Positions 26,458-35,992 of a stretch of DNA of 64,000 nucleotides are shown piece after piece; within the stretch, counting starts at the first letter, position 1; each line of letters opens with the position of its first letter. Below the pieces are notes generated by a model. The model saw only the letters and a program-made list of their open reading frames with translations. It searched no databases and was not told the DNA's origin. This DNA comes from Anaerolineales bacterium (lineage in GTDB: Bacteria > Chloroflexota > Anaerolineae > Anaerolineales > UBA11579): NCBI GenBank assembly GCA_026129255.1, contig JAHCIJ010000003.1, positions 310,001 through 374,000 of the forward strand, written 5' to 3'. The position numbers and the translations under genes are program-made.

Positions 26458-28653
26458 ATGAAACGCCTTCAATTTGTGATCGTATTGGCCATTTCCCTGA
26501 TGCTGACCGCCTGTGTAGGCGCTGGCAACCTGGTGTGGCTGGATGAAAATGGTAATGGCATTCAGGATGCGGGCGAGCCCGGTGTCGAAGGGGTGCGCGT
26601 AACGCTGTACTCAGAAACTGATGAAGTCCTGGGAAACACGCTGACTGCCGCGGATGGTAGCTACGAAATATCCATTCAAAGTGCGGCGGGCAACTTCTCC
26701 GTTGGCTTTGTCCACCCCTCTGGCTTTGCTTTCACCGCACAACACCAGGGCGATGACCCTGCGCTGGATAGCGATGCGGATCCAGCGACGGGTCGCACAG
26801 GCCTGCTGGCATTGTCTGATGTGGACGAGACCATAGATGTGGGCCTGGTGCTGCTGGCCGTTGCCGAGCCGGAGCCGCTCGCTGATGAGCCGGCCCGTGC
26901 GGCCATTACCGGCCGCGCCTGGCTGGATGGGAACGCCAACGGCTTGCAAGACGATGGCGAACCGGGGCTGGCCGGCGTGCAGGTGCAGCTGCTGGATGCG
27001 AACGGCGATGCACTGGATGAAAAGTTCACCGGCGAGGATGGCGAATACATCCTTGACGATATTGTGACTGGCAGCGAATTCACGCTGGCCTTCATCCCCT
27101 CGCTGGAATACCAGTTCACCCAGCTGGATGCGGGTGACGACGCGCTGGATAGCGACGCGGACCAGAACAGCGGCCAGACTGCGCCCTTCACGCTGGACGA
27201 AAGCGGCGCAGTGTACGACGCGGGCTTTGTCTCCACGGCGCCCACCAGCATGGGTCCGGATGAGTTCCCTGCTGGCTACAACCCGCTGACGGGCCAGCCG
27301 CTATGTTTGCCCGAAGCGCTGGACTGGGGCGTGGTGGGCATCTCCATCTCGCAGTTCCCGCCCGCCGCTACCCGCCCGCCCACTGGCTTGCAATGGGCCG
27401 CCTGGGTGAGCGAATGGTGGATCGGCGATGGCGACACGCGCCTGTATGCCCAGTTCTACGGCTGCTATCCGGAGATCGATGTGGATGCCATTCTGGGTGA
27501 CCAGCAGGGCGACCCGGCTACCGATATCGAAGCGGGTCAGGTGCGCATCGGCGACTGGGTTTGGTATGACCTCAACGGCAATGCCCAGCAGGATGAGGGC
27601 GAGCCGGGTGTGCCGGGCGTGGGCGTGGAGCTCATCCTGAGCAGCCAGGTGATCGCCAGCGCCACGACAGATGGCGCCGGGCGCTACGCCTTTGATGTGG
27701 AGCCGCAATATGGCTACACCTATCAGGTGCGCTTCACTATCCCGGCGCATTTGCAGACCTTCTACTTCGTCAGCGCAAACCTTGCGGACGATGACATTGA
27801 CAGCGACCCCAATCCCGAAACCGGGCTGACGGCTGGCTTCACGCTCTCCGAAGGCCAGAACGAATACCTGGATATTGACGCTGGTTTGCGCCACACGATC
27901 CGCATCGAAGGCGTGCGTTCCGGCCGCCTGGTGTATGAGGTCATACGCGGCTACTTTGAAGGCTGCACCGTCATCGCCGGCGCCGACCCCACCGTGCTGG
28001 CCCAGATCCAGGTGTGTGCCCAGGCTGCAAACAACGATGCGAATGACATCGGCGCGGCAGGCATCGATGTCACCAAGTTGCAAGAGGTGGCCAAGAACAA
28101 CGTCAGCATCTATGGCCCGCCCAACTTGACCGGCAATCTGTTCGATGCAAACCCACCGGATGGCTGCGTACCGGCCAACTCACTGACCATGTTCTACAAC
28201 ATCAACAACCAGACCTACTGGAGCTATGATGAGGCGGCTGGCGCTTACATCCGCCATCAGAACACCTACCTGTCACCGGATGTGCAGGAGGTCAGCACTG
28301 AAGCGCTGACGGGTGCGCCGCTGGCGTTCGAGAACGTGATGGTGTTCTTTGTCACGCATGAGCAGATCAACACGGCAGGCACCATCTTTGATGTGCACAT
28401 GGAAAGCACTACTGGCCGCGTTGCGCTGTTGCGTGATGGCTTGGTGTGCGACCTGTACTGGTCCACCCTGAATGGTGACTATGAGAAAGAAACTGGCCGC
28501 ACGCGCCCCATCCGCTTCACCTATGTGGATGGCACTCCGTTCCCCCTGAAGCCGGGCCAGCTCTTCATCCACATGGTGCACACCAATGCAGATTTCTTTG
28601 AACCTGAGGAGGGTTCGGGCAACTGGCGTGCCCGCTGGTATCCCCCGCAATAA
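26458..28653 (+). CDS. DUF3048 lipoprotein carrying three SdrD_B-like modules, one inserted inside DUF3048
   Basis: 731 residues. Lipobox LTAC (Cys19). Modules of the SdrD_B/CNA-B type, each with a W-x-D-x-N-G-x-x-D-x-GE-PG calcium-loop start, lie at about 21-125, 146-265 and 361-481. The segment at about 275-350 (YNPLTGQPLCLPE, RPPTGLQWA, TRLYAQFYGCYPE) matches the start of DUF3048 (YerB family). The rest of DUF3048 resumes at about 482 (GVRSGRLVYEVIRGY, then FENVMVFFVTHEQ, FPLKPGQLFIHMV). The third module thus splits the domain. The ATG follows AAGGGAG; TATAAT is at 26428-26433 with no good -35. Surface location is predicted; function unknown. Confidence 0.85.
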   Translation: MKRLQFVIVLAISLMLTACVGAGNLVWLDENGNGIQDAGEPGVEGVRVTLYSETDEVLGNTLTAADGSYEISIQSAAGNFSVGFVHPSGFAFTAQHQGDDPALDSDADPATGRTGLLALSDVDETIDVGLVLLAVAEPEPLADEPARAAITGRAWLDGNANGLQDDGEPGLAGVQVQLLDANGDALDEKFTGEDGEYILDDIVTGSEFTLAFIPSLEYQFTQLDAGDDALDSDADQNSGQTAPFTLDESGAVYDAGFVSTAPTSMGPDEFPAGYNPLTGQPLCLPEALDWGVVGISISQFPPAATRPPTGLQWAAWVSEWWIGDGDTRLYAQFYGCYPEIDVDAILGDQQGDPATDIEAGQVRIGDWVWYDLNGNAQQDEGEPGVPGVGVELILSSQVIASATTDGAGRYAFDVEPQYGYTYQVRFTIPAHLQTFYFVSANLADDDIDSDPNPETGLTAGFTLSEGQNEYLDIDAGLRHTIRIEGVRSGRLVYEVIRGYFEGCTVIAGADPTVLAQIQVCAQAANNDANDIGAAGIDVTKLQEVAKNNVSIYGPPNLTGNLFDANPPDGCVPANSLTMFYNINNQTYWSYDEAAGAYIRHQNTYLSPDVQEVSTEALTGAPLAFENVMVFFVTHEQINTAGTIFDVHMESTTGRVALLRDGLVCDLYWSTLNGDYEKETGRTRPIRFTYVDGTPFPLKPGQLFIHMVHTNADFFEPEEGSGNWRARWYPPQ

Positions 28654-28664
28654 GCTGAATCTAT

Positions 28665-28694
28665 AAAAAAGAGCCGCGCTAGCGGCTCTTTTTC
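28665..28694. terminator. Bidirectional terminator overlapping the MFS gene stop
   Basis: GAGCCGC and GCGGCTC flank a GCTA loop with A and T runs on either side. The MFS stop codon (28679-28681) sits mainly in the loop, so one hairpin ends both convergent genes. Confidence 0.9.
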
Positions 28695-29926
28695 TTTGCG
28701 GGGGTTTGCGTCATCGCCACGATGCGTTGGAACAAGGCCACCACCGGCGTGAGCACGATCGCCGAGGCGATCAGCGCGGCGCGCATGGAGTACAGCCGCC
28801 CCACCGTACCGAGGATCGGCCCGCCGCTCAGTTCGCCCAGGGCATCAATCTGCCCGGCCATGGAGAGCACCGTGGCGCGCGATTTGGCGGGGATCTGCTG
28901 GTTGATCCAGGTACGCGTCAGTGGGAAGGTGACCCGCCGCAGCCCGTTGAAAGCAACCATTGCCAACAGCGCCAGTATAAAGTTGCCGGTCAGCGAGAAG
29001 AACAGCATGGAGATGACCATACCGGCGTACAGCACCTGCAAGCCGCGCGCCACGGCCGGGCCACGCGTCGTATCCACGGCGCGTTTGGCGATCTGGTTGG
29101 CCAGCAAGCCCACCAGCAGGAAGATGACATTGAGCACTCCGAACCACTGGATGTGAGTGAGCTCCAGCGAGCCCAAGGCGGGGAAAGTGAATACCTGGAG
29201 CAGATAAGGCTGTGCTAAACGATCCCACGCTTCGCTATACAGCCCCATGAACAGAGCCGCCACGCCGAACACCAGTAGCGCCGGGCTGCGGCGTGCGGTC
29301 TGCAGACCCGCGTTGAAAGTCTTGAACATCGTGCGCCAACCCTGGCGTTCCTTGACTGGCACGGGCTTGAAGCCGTGCTCCGGCATGCTGACGATGAGCA
29401 GCAGCCCGAGCAGCACCAGCAGGCCGCCGCCCAGAAAATACGGGAAGGCCAGGCCAAGCGTCTGCGCCGTCCATACGCCGATGGGGATGCCCACGAGGCT
29501 GCCGAGGATCTCCAGTTGATTGCCCGAGATAATGATCGGACCTACCTTCTTCGCACCGACCTCATCGGTCACCCAGGCATCCAGCGCGCCACTGATGAAG
29601 GTGTGGCCGATACCCCACACCACCTGCGAAAGCAGGATGATGCTGAACGCCGGCAGCACCCCTTCAATCGCATGGCCGATGCCCACCAGAAATACACCAA
29701 TGATGATGGAGAGGCGGCGGCTGTACACATCCGCTACGACGCCGGTGGGGATCTCGAACAAGAAAATGCTTACTTCCAGTGCGGTACCGAGCAGCACCAG
29801 TTGCAGCGCATCCAGGCCAGCGACCTCCACGCGGTAGACCACGTAGGTGGTGTGCATCACCATGGTGCTGAAGCCGAAGGCAATGTAGATGAGGCGATAG
29901 ATCAGAGCAGCGTTGAGCTTGGGCAA
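28679..29926 (-). CDS. Major facilitator superfamily transporter
   Basis: 415 residues with about 11-12 membrane helices. The loop after helix 2 (TGVVADVYSRRLS) is the MFS motif A (G-x-x-x-D-x-x-x-R-R). The C-terminus is basic (PAKKKSR). The start is TTG, preceded by GGAG. Substrate unknown; closest in style to drug-efflux/TetA-like members. Downstream on the same strand as the sortase gene but 42 nt apart. Confidence 0.88.
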   Translation of the reverse strand: MPKLNAALIYRLIYIAFGFSTMVMHTTYVVYRVEVAGLDALQLVLLGTALEVSIFLFEIPTGVVADVYSRRLSIIIGVFLVGIGHAIEGVLPAFSIILLSQVVWGIGHTFISGALDAWVTDEVGAKKVGPIIISGNQLEILGSLVGIPIGVWTAQTLGLAFPYFLGGGLLVLLGLLLIVSMPEHGFKPVPVKERQGWRTMFKTFNAGLQTARRSPALLVFGVAALFMGLYSEAWDRLAQPYLLQVFTFPALGSLELTHIQWFGVLNVIFLLVGLLANQIAKRAVDTTRGPAVARGLQVLYAGMVISMLFFSLTGNFILALLAMVAFNGLRRVTFPLTRTWINQQIPAKSRATVLSMAGQIDALGELSGGPILGTVGRLYSMRAALIASAIVLTPVVALFQRIVAMTQTPAKKKSR

Positions 29927-29968
29927 TGAGTCTCCGGTGAGGGTGGTGTGGGGCTAGAACGAACGCAG

Positions 29969-30889
29969 CTAGCCCGCGTCAGAAATGCGGGTGAGCTCCC
30001 CCTGGATGATGATGCGCTGTGTGTTGATCATATACGGGTAGCAGCTGATCAACGTAATGGTGGTATCCGGGGTGGGGAACATGACTTCCACAAAGGTCGG
30101 CGCCACCAGTCGGCGGCCGGTGACGGTGTAGGTATAGCTGTTTTGCGCTGTCAGCACAACGATCTCATCGCCCACATCCAGCTGATCCAGATGACGGAAC
30201 ACTTCGCCATAGATGTCATTGTGCCCGCTCAGCACCAGATTCCCGGTTTGGCCGGGGTTGGCGCTGCCAATGTGCTGGCCTACGCCGCGCTTGAGCGCTT
30301 CCCAGTCGTCACCTTGCACCACCGGCGCGTTCACGCCAATGGCCGGGATGCTGATGCCCATGGCCTGCTCCGGCCCCGGTGTGGGCATGACCAGCGCAGC
30401 GGTATACGCCTGCACCAGCGGGCGCAGGTGCTCAGGGATCTCGGCTTCGTTGGGCGCCGCAGCATTGCTGGCGCTGGGGGCGGTATGGCCGGATGGCAGC
30501 ACCACCGGGCCAAGCAAGGGGGCTGGGCTGGGCGTGCCTGCACTGCTGAGTTCGCTGTTGAGCTGGCCAAGCAGATCAAGCCCGTTCACGAAGATGAAGC
30601 CCAGCCCCACGACAGCGGCCAGTTCGATGGCCAGCAGGCCGCGCTCCACCCACACGCGGCTTCGCTTGGCTTTCGGGCTTGCCAAGCGCAGGTCAGGGTC
30701 GGCGTGGATGCGTGTGCCCGCCAGCGGCTCCGCATCTACGCCTTCGGTGTCCTCAGCGTCCAGCGGCAGCAACTCGCCCGTTTGCCCGAAGGCGGTCACG
30801 CGGCGTTTGCGATCTGCTGTGCGCCGGTCAAGCAGCATGCGGCGCAGTTCGCTCTCTTCCAGATTGAGGGTTTTGCTTTTCTTAGCCAT
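29969..30889 (-). CDS. Sortase-family transpeptidase
   Basis: 306 residues. A basic, charged N-terminus of about 80 residues precedes one anchor helix (about 84-107) and a Pro/Ala-rich linker. The sortase barrel has catalytic His223 (LSGHNDIYG), Cys283 (TLISCYPY) and Arg292 (TQRIIIQG). The TLxSCxP form with no class A/B insertions suggests class D or E. The ATG at 30889 is chosen because upstream sequence lies inside the glycosyltransferase gene. It attaches proteins to the envelope or links pilins. No LPxTG-type substrate is evident in the window. Confidence 0.9.
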   Translation of the reverse strand: MAKKSKTLNLEESELRRMLLDRRTADRKRRVTAFGQTGELLPLDAEDTEGVDAEPLAGTRIHADPDLRLASPKAKRSRVWVERGLLAIELAAVVGLGFIFVNGLDLLGQLNSELSSAGTPSPAPLLGPVVLPSGHTAPSASNAAAPNEAEIPEHLRPLVQAYTAALVMPTPGPEQAMGISIPAIGVNAPVVQGDDWEALKRGVGQHIGSANPGQTGNLVLSGHNDIYGEVFRHLDQLDVGDEIVVLTAQNSYTYTVTGRRLVAPTFVEVMFPTPDTTITLISCYPYMINTQRIIIQGELTRISDAG

Positions 30890-30905
30890 GGGGCGTAGGC
30901 TGATT

Positions 30906-32141
30906 TTACTTGCCGCGCTGGGCGGTTTCAGCCAGCACAGCTTCCAGCTGGGCCGCCAGCTGTGGCCGGTTGAAGTGCGCCTCCAGGAAGGCACGCCCGG
31001 CGGCGCCCATGGCGCGTGTTTGCCCCGGAGTGCTGGCCATACTGCGCAGCGCCGCCTCCATGGCTGCCGGGTCGCCCGGCGGCACGTATACGCCCGCCTT
31101 GGCCTCGGTCACCACCTGGCGGATGACGCCGTCGATCGCCAAGGCCACGGCGCGCCCGGCCGCCAGGTAGTCGAAGACTTTGTTGGGATATACCGTCGCG
31201 TACAGTGGCAAGGGCTTCAGGATGGCGATGCACACATCCGCGGCCGCCAAGGCAGAGGCCATGGCGGCCTTAGCAAGCGGGGCTACAAAATGAACATTGT
31301 CCAGGCCCATTTCGCCGGCTTGGGTCTGTAGGGCCGGCTTGTCTTTGCCATCGCCCACCAGTACCAGCTGGATACGCGCTTCATCCTGTAGCAACTCAGC
31401 AGCGCGCAGCAGTACGCCCAGATCATTGGAGAGCCCGTGTGCCCCTGCATACAGGGCCACAAACTTGCCTTGCAGCCCATGCTGTTGGCGGAACTCGGCG
31501 CCATCTGCTGCAGGGTCGAACATGGCCGCGTCGGCGCCGTTGGGCACCAGGCGCACACTATGCGCCCCGCGCGCCTGCACATGGGTCAAGAAGCCGGGCG
31601 AGTTGATCATGACGATGCGCGCTGCGCGGTACAGGAAGCGCTCTAGCCATTCAGAGGCGGCGATCAATATCGGGTTGCGTAGCACACCCACTGCTACAGC
31701 GAAGGCCGGCCACAGATCGCGCACTTCCAGTAATAGCGGAGCGCGCTTGAGGCGCGCCAGCGCCCAGGCGCTGGCCGCCTGGAAGATGGGCGGCGTTGTG
31801 CCCCACACCACATCCACATTGCTGACGCGCAGCCCGGCCCAGAAAGCATTCCAGGTGAAGCTGAAAAAATTAAGCAGGCGGCGCACAAAGCTGCGGTGCA
31901 GGCCGGGCAAGGTGCGCACACGCAGGATGCGCAGGCTGCCACCGCCATCAAATGTCCAATGTTCGGCGTCTTTGTTGGCGTCTGTGCCCGTGAGGTAGCT
32001 GGTCTGGCTGGCGACGACCGTCACGCGGTGGCCGTGCTGCGCCAGGTAGCGCGCAAATTCATAGTGGCGCGTGCCGCCGGCTTCATCGAGGGCGACGAAG
32101 GCTTGGTGCACCAACAGGATATGCAGAGAGGGCGTGCTCAT
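30906..32141 (-). CDS. GT4-family glycosyltransferase (WbuB-like)
   Basis: 411 residues with two Rossmann domains of GT-B type. The N-terminal HQAFVALDEAGGTRHYEFAR and the middle VPNGADAAMFDP and LYAGAHGLSNDLGVLL match WbuB/WcaI-like transferases that build surface polysaccharide. The C-terminal YPNKVFDYLAAGR is the donor-binding region. Its ATG overlaps the stop of the heparinase-like gene (ATGA), and the sortase gene starts 16 nt after it. Confidence 0.92.
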   Translation of the reverse strand: MSTPSLHILLVHQAFVALDEAGGTRHYEFARYLAQHGHRVTVVASQTSYLTGTDANKDAEHWTFDGGGSLRILRVRTLPGLHRSFVRRLLNFFSFTWNAFWAGLRVSNVDVVWGTTPPIFQAASAWALARLKRAPLLLEVRDLWPAFAVAVGVLRNPILIAASEWLERFLYRAARIVMINSPGFLTHVQARGAHSVRLVPNGADAAMFDPAADGAEFRQQHGLQGKFVALYAGAHGLSNDLGVLLRAAELLQDEARIQLVLVGDGKDKPALQTQAGEMGLDNVHFVAPLAKAAMASALAAADVCIAILKPLPLYATVYPNKVFDYLAAGRAVALAIDGVIRQVVTEAKAGVYVPPGDPAAMEAALRSMASTPGQTRAMGAAGRAFLEAHFNRPQLAAQLEAVLAETAQRGK

Positions 32142-34027
32142 TTGGGGAATACGAACCGCGTGACGATGTGTTGCAGGGCATCGCCTTCAAGTTCAACAAC
32201 CAATGCTAATGCAGCTTGCTTACTGGCGTAGCTGGTAGAGACCCAGCCCGCGGTGGGGCTGGTGGCCGCGCGTCCGTGCAGCCGTTTGCTCGCCCGTAGC
32301 AAACTGAGCGTGTGGCCTGTGACTTGGATGCTGACCCGGCCTTTGGGCGAGCGCAGGTGCAGTGTGTCGCCAGCGATGCGCCACGGCCAATCTGGCAGCA
32401 GCCAGTGCAGCCGTCCGTGGTGGCCGCGTGTCTCGCCTAAGACTTCGTCACGCACCAGCCACTCGCCCGGGCCAGCCTGCACGCTGCGGCGGTGAGTCAA
32501 GCCGAGCTTGCGGTAGCCGTTGTGCTCGCCTGAAGCGGCACGGCTACTGTGCTGCAGCACAGTAGCCTGGGCAAAATCGAGCCACAGGAAGCGGCCGGCG
32601 CGTGTCATTTGGTCTGCGCCATCCAGCATGAGCGTGTTGTGTACCGCGGTGCCGGCCAGGGCGTTGTTCCAGGGAGCGCTAGCGTTGTAGAGATAAGTTC
32701 CGGCGTCTTGGGCAATGTTGAACCCACGCCACCACAGATCTAGGTGCAACTGGTCAGCATGGCCGGGGCGGCCCGTGAAGTGGGCGGAACGCAAGTAACC
32801 CCAGGCCTGCCCGCTTTCCAGCCGGATGGGTTGTTGGGCTTGCGCCGTGCGCCTCGCCCGCACGCTGCGCGGCGGGCGCAGACCCAGCCAGGCGCACAGC
32901 TCGTTCCACGGTCCGGCGGGCAAGCCCGGCACGCCGAGGGCGGCCGCGGCCGCCTGCAGAGCGGGGCGGTAGTCACTGAAAGGCAGCACGCTAAATGGCA
33001 GGACATTGGCCCCATCGTTGGGGCCGAGGTTGGCGGCCTGCCCGCTCTCCGTATCTAGCAAACTAAACAGCCAGCTGCAGGCGGCCTGCAAACGCTCCAG
33101 CGTGGCGGCCGGCAGCGCGTGCTGCTCTGCTGCTGCCAGGGTGTGTGCCCAGGTGGCCAGTTGCAGCATCAGGCGCTGGTAATTGGCGCTGTGCTGGCTG
33201 TAAGCCCCGTCTGGTGCTATTTGGCAGGCAACACCTTCCGTGAAGTGGCGGCGGCCCAGCTGCTGCCAGTCTGCCGCCTGCGGGTGCTCTGGCAGCAGCA
33301 CGCCCGCCGTCCACAGGCCCAGCGCCTCGCTCAGCAAATGATTGTTGTTCTGCGCCTGGGCATAGCTCAGGCTGGGTGGGATGCGCTCGGCATGCGCGGC
33401 TAGCGTCTGGCTGAGCGCGCCACGGCGCGCCGCCGTGGTGGCTTTGGCGCCTGCCACCAACGTATAGCTGAAGGCCAGCGCCATCAGACGCAGCGCTACT
33501 TCCTGCGCGGAGGACCACTGCGGCCCCATATTGACGGGGTTCGTGCGCATAAAGCGCTCCACGCGCTGCCACAGCCCTTCGGCGTAGCGCTCATCGCCGC
33601 TCAGCCAATAGGCGCGCGCCAACACTGTGGCCCAGGCCATGCGGCCCACCTCCCACACAGGCTTGATGTCGCTGCCATCTGGCATGGCCGTGGTGTACGC
33701 TGTCCAATGCTGCAACGGCTGGCCCGCGGCCAGCTTGAGCGCCCGTGGCTCGCCGCCAAACAAGCGCACCTTGCCCGCCAGCACTTCGTCCGCCTCGGCC
33801 AGCAATGCCCGCTGTTGGCGGCCGAGCAACTTGCGTAGTTGCGCGGGCGGGGCAGATTGCAGCCAGGGTTGTATCTGGCTGCTTGGCTGCGGCTTGCCAC
33901 CGGGCGGGGTTTGGGCGCGCAGCCAGCCGCTGCGTAATTGCAGCGTATACAGGGCGTACTGCGCCACGGCGCGCGGCCCCAGCTGGCGGAGCGCTTTGAC
34001 GGCGATGGATAGACTGCGTGCGGCCAT
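32138..34027 (-). CDS. Heparinase II/III-family protein
   Basis: 629 residues, no signal peptide. A helical N-terminal toroid (NNHLLSEALGLW, NYQRLMLQLATW) is followed by a beta-rich C-terminal domain (HADQLHLDLWWRG, NTLMLDGADQMTR), the layout of heparinase II/III proteins that occur in polysaccharide clusters beside glycosyltransferases. The lack of a secretion signal fits a role in polysaccharide biosynthesis loci. ATG at 34027; an in-frame start 36 nt upstream is possible. TACAAT ends 9 nt before this ATG. First gene of a three-gene unit. Confidence 0.88.
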   Translation of the reverse strand: MAARSLSIAVKALRQLGPRAVAQYALYTLQLRSGWLRAQTPPGGKPQPSSQIQPWLQSAPPAQLRKLLGRQQRALLAEADEVLAGKVRLFGGEPRALKLAAGQPLQHWTAYTTAMPDGSDIKPVWEVGRMAWATVLARAYWLSGDERYAEGLWQRVERFMRTNPVNMGPQWSSAQEVALRLMALAFSYTLVAGAKATTAARRGALSQTLAAHAERIPPSLSYAQAQNNNHLLSEALGLWTAGVLLPEHPQAADWQQLGRRHFTEGVACQIAPDGAYSQHSANYQRLMLQLATWAHTLAAAEQHALPAATLERLQAACSWLFSLLDTESGQAANLGPNDGANVLPFSVLPFSDYRPALQAAAAALGVPGLPAGPWNELCAWLGLRPPRSVRARRTAQAQQPIRLESGQAWGYLRSAHFTGRPGHADQLHLDLWWRGFNIAQDAGTYLYNASAPWNNALAGTAVHNTLMLDGADQMTRAGRFLWLDFAQATVLQHSSRAASGEHNGYRKLGLTHRRSVQAGPGEWLVRDEVLGETRGHHGRLHWLLPDWPWRIAGDTLHLRSPKGRVSIQVTGHTLSLLRASKRLHGRAATSPTAGWVSTSYASKQAALALVVELEGDALQHIVTRFVFPK

Positions 34028-34112
34028 TAAGAGTGAATTGTAGCCGCGCCCGCTATGGCGCACTCACCGCCTGCACACCTTTACCGGCGCGGCTGCGGTT
34101 AAAATCCCTCAG

Positions 34113-35939
34113 GTGAAGCGCCTAGTCCTCGCGTTCACCCTGTTGGTGGCGGCGCTGCCCTTCGGCGCCTCAGCCCAAACGGGTGCGCGCATCACCCTAC
34201 GTTCCATCCAAACCGATGACTTCCCGTCCATCACGGGGTACTTTGACGCGCAAGACGCCACCGGTGCGCGCATTACCGATCTGCGGGCCGAACAGTTGCA
34301 AATGCAGGAAGATGGCATTCCCCAGCCCATCCAACAGCTGCGCAATGTGCAAATTGGCCTGCGCGTCATCCTGGTGGTAACGCCCGCCGAACCCTTTGGC
34401 ATCCGCGATGGCCAGGGCACGCAACGCTACGACTATGTAAAAGAGGCCATTGCCAGCTGGGCCAGCACACTCTCCACCACCAGCGACACCTTGCTTACGC
34501 TGATCACCCCTGAAGGCACCCAGGTCAGTAATGGTGTTGTGGGTGAGTGGCAGGCTGCTTTGGACGCGTATCCACTGCCCACGGGCGTGCTATACCCGGA
34601 TCTGCAGGCCATGACCAATGCACTGGCCATCGCCGCCCAGCCTGCGCCGGATGGCGCCAACACGGCCATCTGGTGGGTTACCAGTACGCCGCGTCTGGCT
34701 GACCTGGAAGCCGTCTCTGCCGACTGGCAGGCCCAGTTGGATGAGCTGGGGGCGCCGCTGGTGGTGTGGCAGATCGATTCGCCTTCACTGTTCGAGAACG
34801 AGGCTTCGCAGTTGCTCACCATGATGAGCGCAGACCACGCCGGGCAGCGTGTGGCCTTCTCCGGCCCCGAGACGCTGGACAGCCCCGAGGTTTACTTTGC
34901 GCCTTTGCGCAGCGCTTACTTCTTTCAATACTATTCGCAGTTGCGTCGCAGGGGCGATCACGAGTTGGTGCTGCAATCCCAGGGCGACGGCCTGACCTCG
35001 CAGCCGTATCTCGTCACGCTGGATATATCGCCGCCCAATCCGATTCTGGTCAGCCCACCCACTCAGATCCCGCGCGGCCCGGCAGCCATCGACCCGCAGT
35101 TGCTGTCCCCGTTCAGCCAGCCGATCGAGCTCTTGGTGGAGTTCCCCGATGGCTTTGAGCGCAACCTGGTGCGTAGCAGCCTGTATGTGAATGATCAACT
35201 GGTAGCCGAGAACACCACCGCGCCCTTCAACCACTTTGCCTGGGACCTGAAACCGTATACCCAGAGCCAGCAAGTCTTCCTGCGAGCCGAGGTGCAGGAT
35301 GAGCTGGGCTTGGTGGGGGAGAGCATTGATTTCCCCATCGAGATCAGTGTGCAGGCACCAGCCACCTGGTTCCAGGCGCTGCTGTCGCGTTCGGGCGGCA
35401 TCCTGGCCTTCTCAGTGGTTCTCATCGCGGCTGGCGCCTTCTTTTTGGTGATGGTGCTTTCTGGCCGCTTAGGCCCAGGCCGCCTGGCGCCTGGGCGCCT
35501 CAACCGTATCTTTGCGCGCGATCGTGCCGTCGCGGTAGGCCCTGCAGTCGACCCCTTGCGGGATACCCCGCTGGGGATGGACGAGATCCCACACCTGCAA
35601 GACGAAGAGCAGGAGGCGCAAGCGGTGGCCCCGGCTTACCTGCAGCGCCTGGCCATGCAGGACCCAAACCAGCCGGCCCAGGTGCTGCCACTGAGCACCG
35701 AGGAAACCATCCTTGGCGCCGCGCCCACTTGCACTCTGATCCTCTCTGAACCTTCTGTGGAGAAACAGCACGCGCGCATCACGATGGACGAGAGCGGTGA
35801 ATTCATCCTGGCAGACCTGGGTTCGCATGCTGGCAGCTGGGTCAACTATGCGCCGGTATCCTCCGAGGGTTCACGCCTGCAGGACGGGGACATTGTGCAC
35901 ATCGGGCGGGTGGCTTTCCGTTTCCTGTTGACCAAATAG
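34113..35939 (+). CDS. Membrane protein with VWA-like ectodomain and cytoplasmic FHA domain
   Basis: 608 residues. A signal peptide (to about residue 22) is followed by a VWA-like ectodomain (about 25-270) whose expected DxSxS metal site reads VVTPAEPF and is lost. A beta-rich segment precedes one transmembrane helix (about 428-451), and a C-terminal FHA domain (about 520-605) has SVEKQHARI and GSWVN, but Ala in place of the usual Arg of the GR motif. FHA domains bind phosphothreonine; this would link an outside sensor part to inner kinase signalling. GTG start; TAAAAT ends 7 nt upstream, with no ribosome site. Confidence 0.82.
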   Translation: MKRLVLAFTLLVAALPFGASAQTGARITLRSIQTDDFPSITGYFDAQDATGARITDLRAEQLQMQEDGIPQPIQQLRNVQIGLRVILVVTPAEPFGIRDGQGTQRYDYVKEAIASWASTLSTTSDTLLTLITPEGTQVSNGVVGEWQAALDAYPLPTGVLYPDLQAMTNALAIAAQPAPDGANTAIWWVTSTPRLADLEAVSADWQAQLDELGAPLVVWQIDSPSLFENEASQLLTMMSADHAGQRVAFSGPETLDSPEVYFAPLRSAYFFQYYSQLRRRGDHELVLQSQGDGLTSQPYLVTLDISPPNPILVSPPTQIPRGPAAIDPQLLSPFSQPIELLVEFPDGFERNLVRSSLYVNDQLVAENTTAPFNHFAWDLKPYTQSQQVFLRAEVQDELGLVGESIDFPIEISVQAPATWFQALLSRSGGILAFSVVLIAAGAFFLVMVLSGRLGPGRLAPGRLNRIFARDRAVAVGPAVDPLRDTPLGMDEIPHLQDEEQEAQAVAPAYLQRLAMQDPNQPAQVLPLSTEETILGAAPTCTLILSEPSVEKQHARITMDESGEFILADLGSHAGSWVNYAPVSSEGSRLQDGDIVHIGRVAFRFLLTK

Positions 35940-35992
35940 CTTGCAGCCACTTTGCACTTTCACTTTGGCTGACTTCTCACTATGATGGGTGT

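Noticed and set aside
32744..33058. Plus-strand frames opposite the heparinase-like gene
   Set aside because: Antisense shadows with no recognisable domains or start signals.
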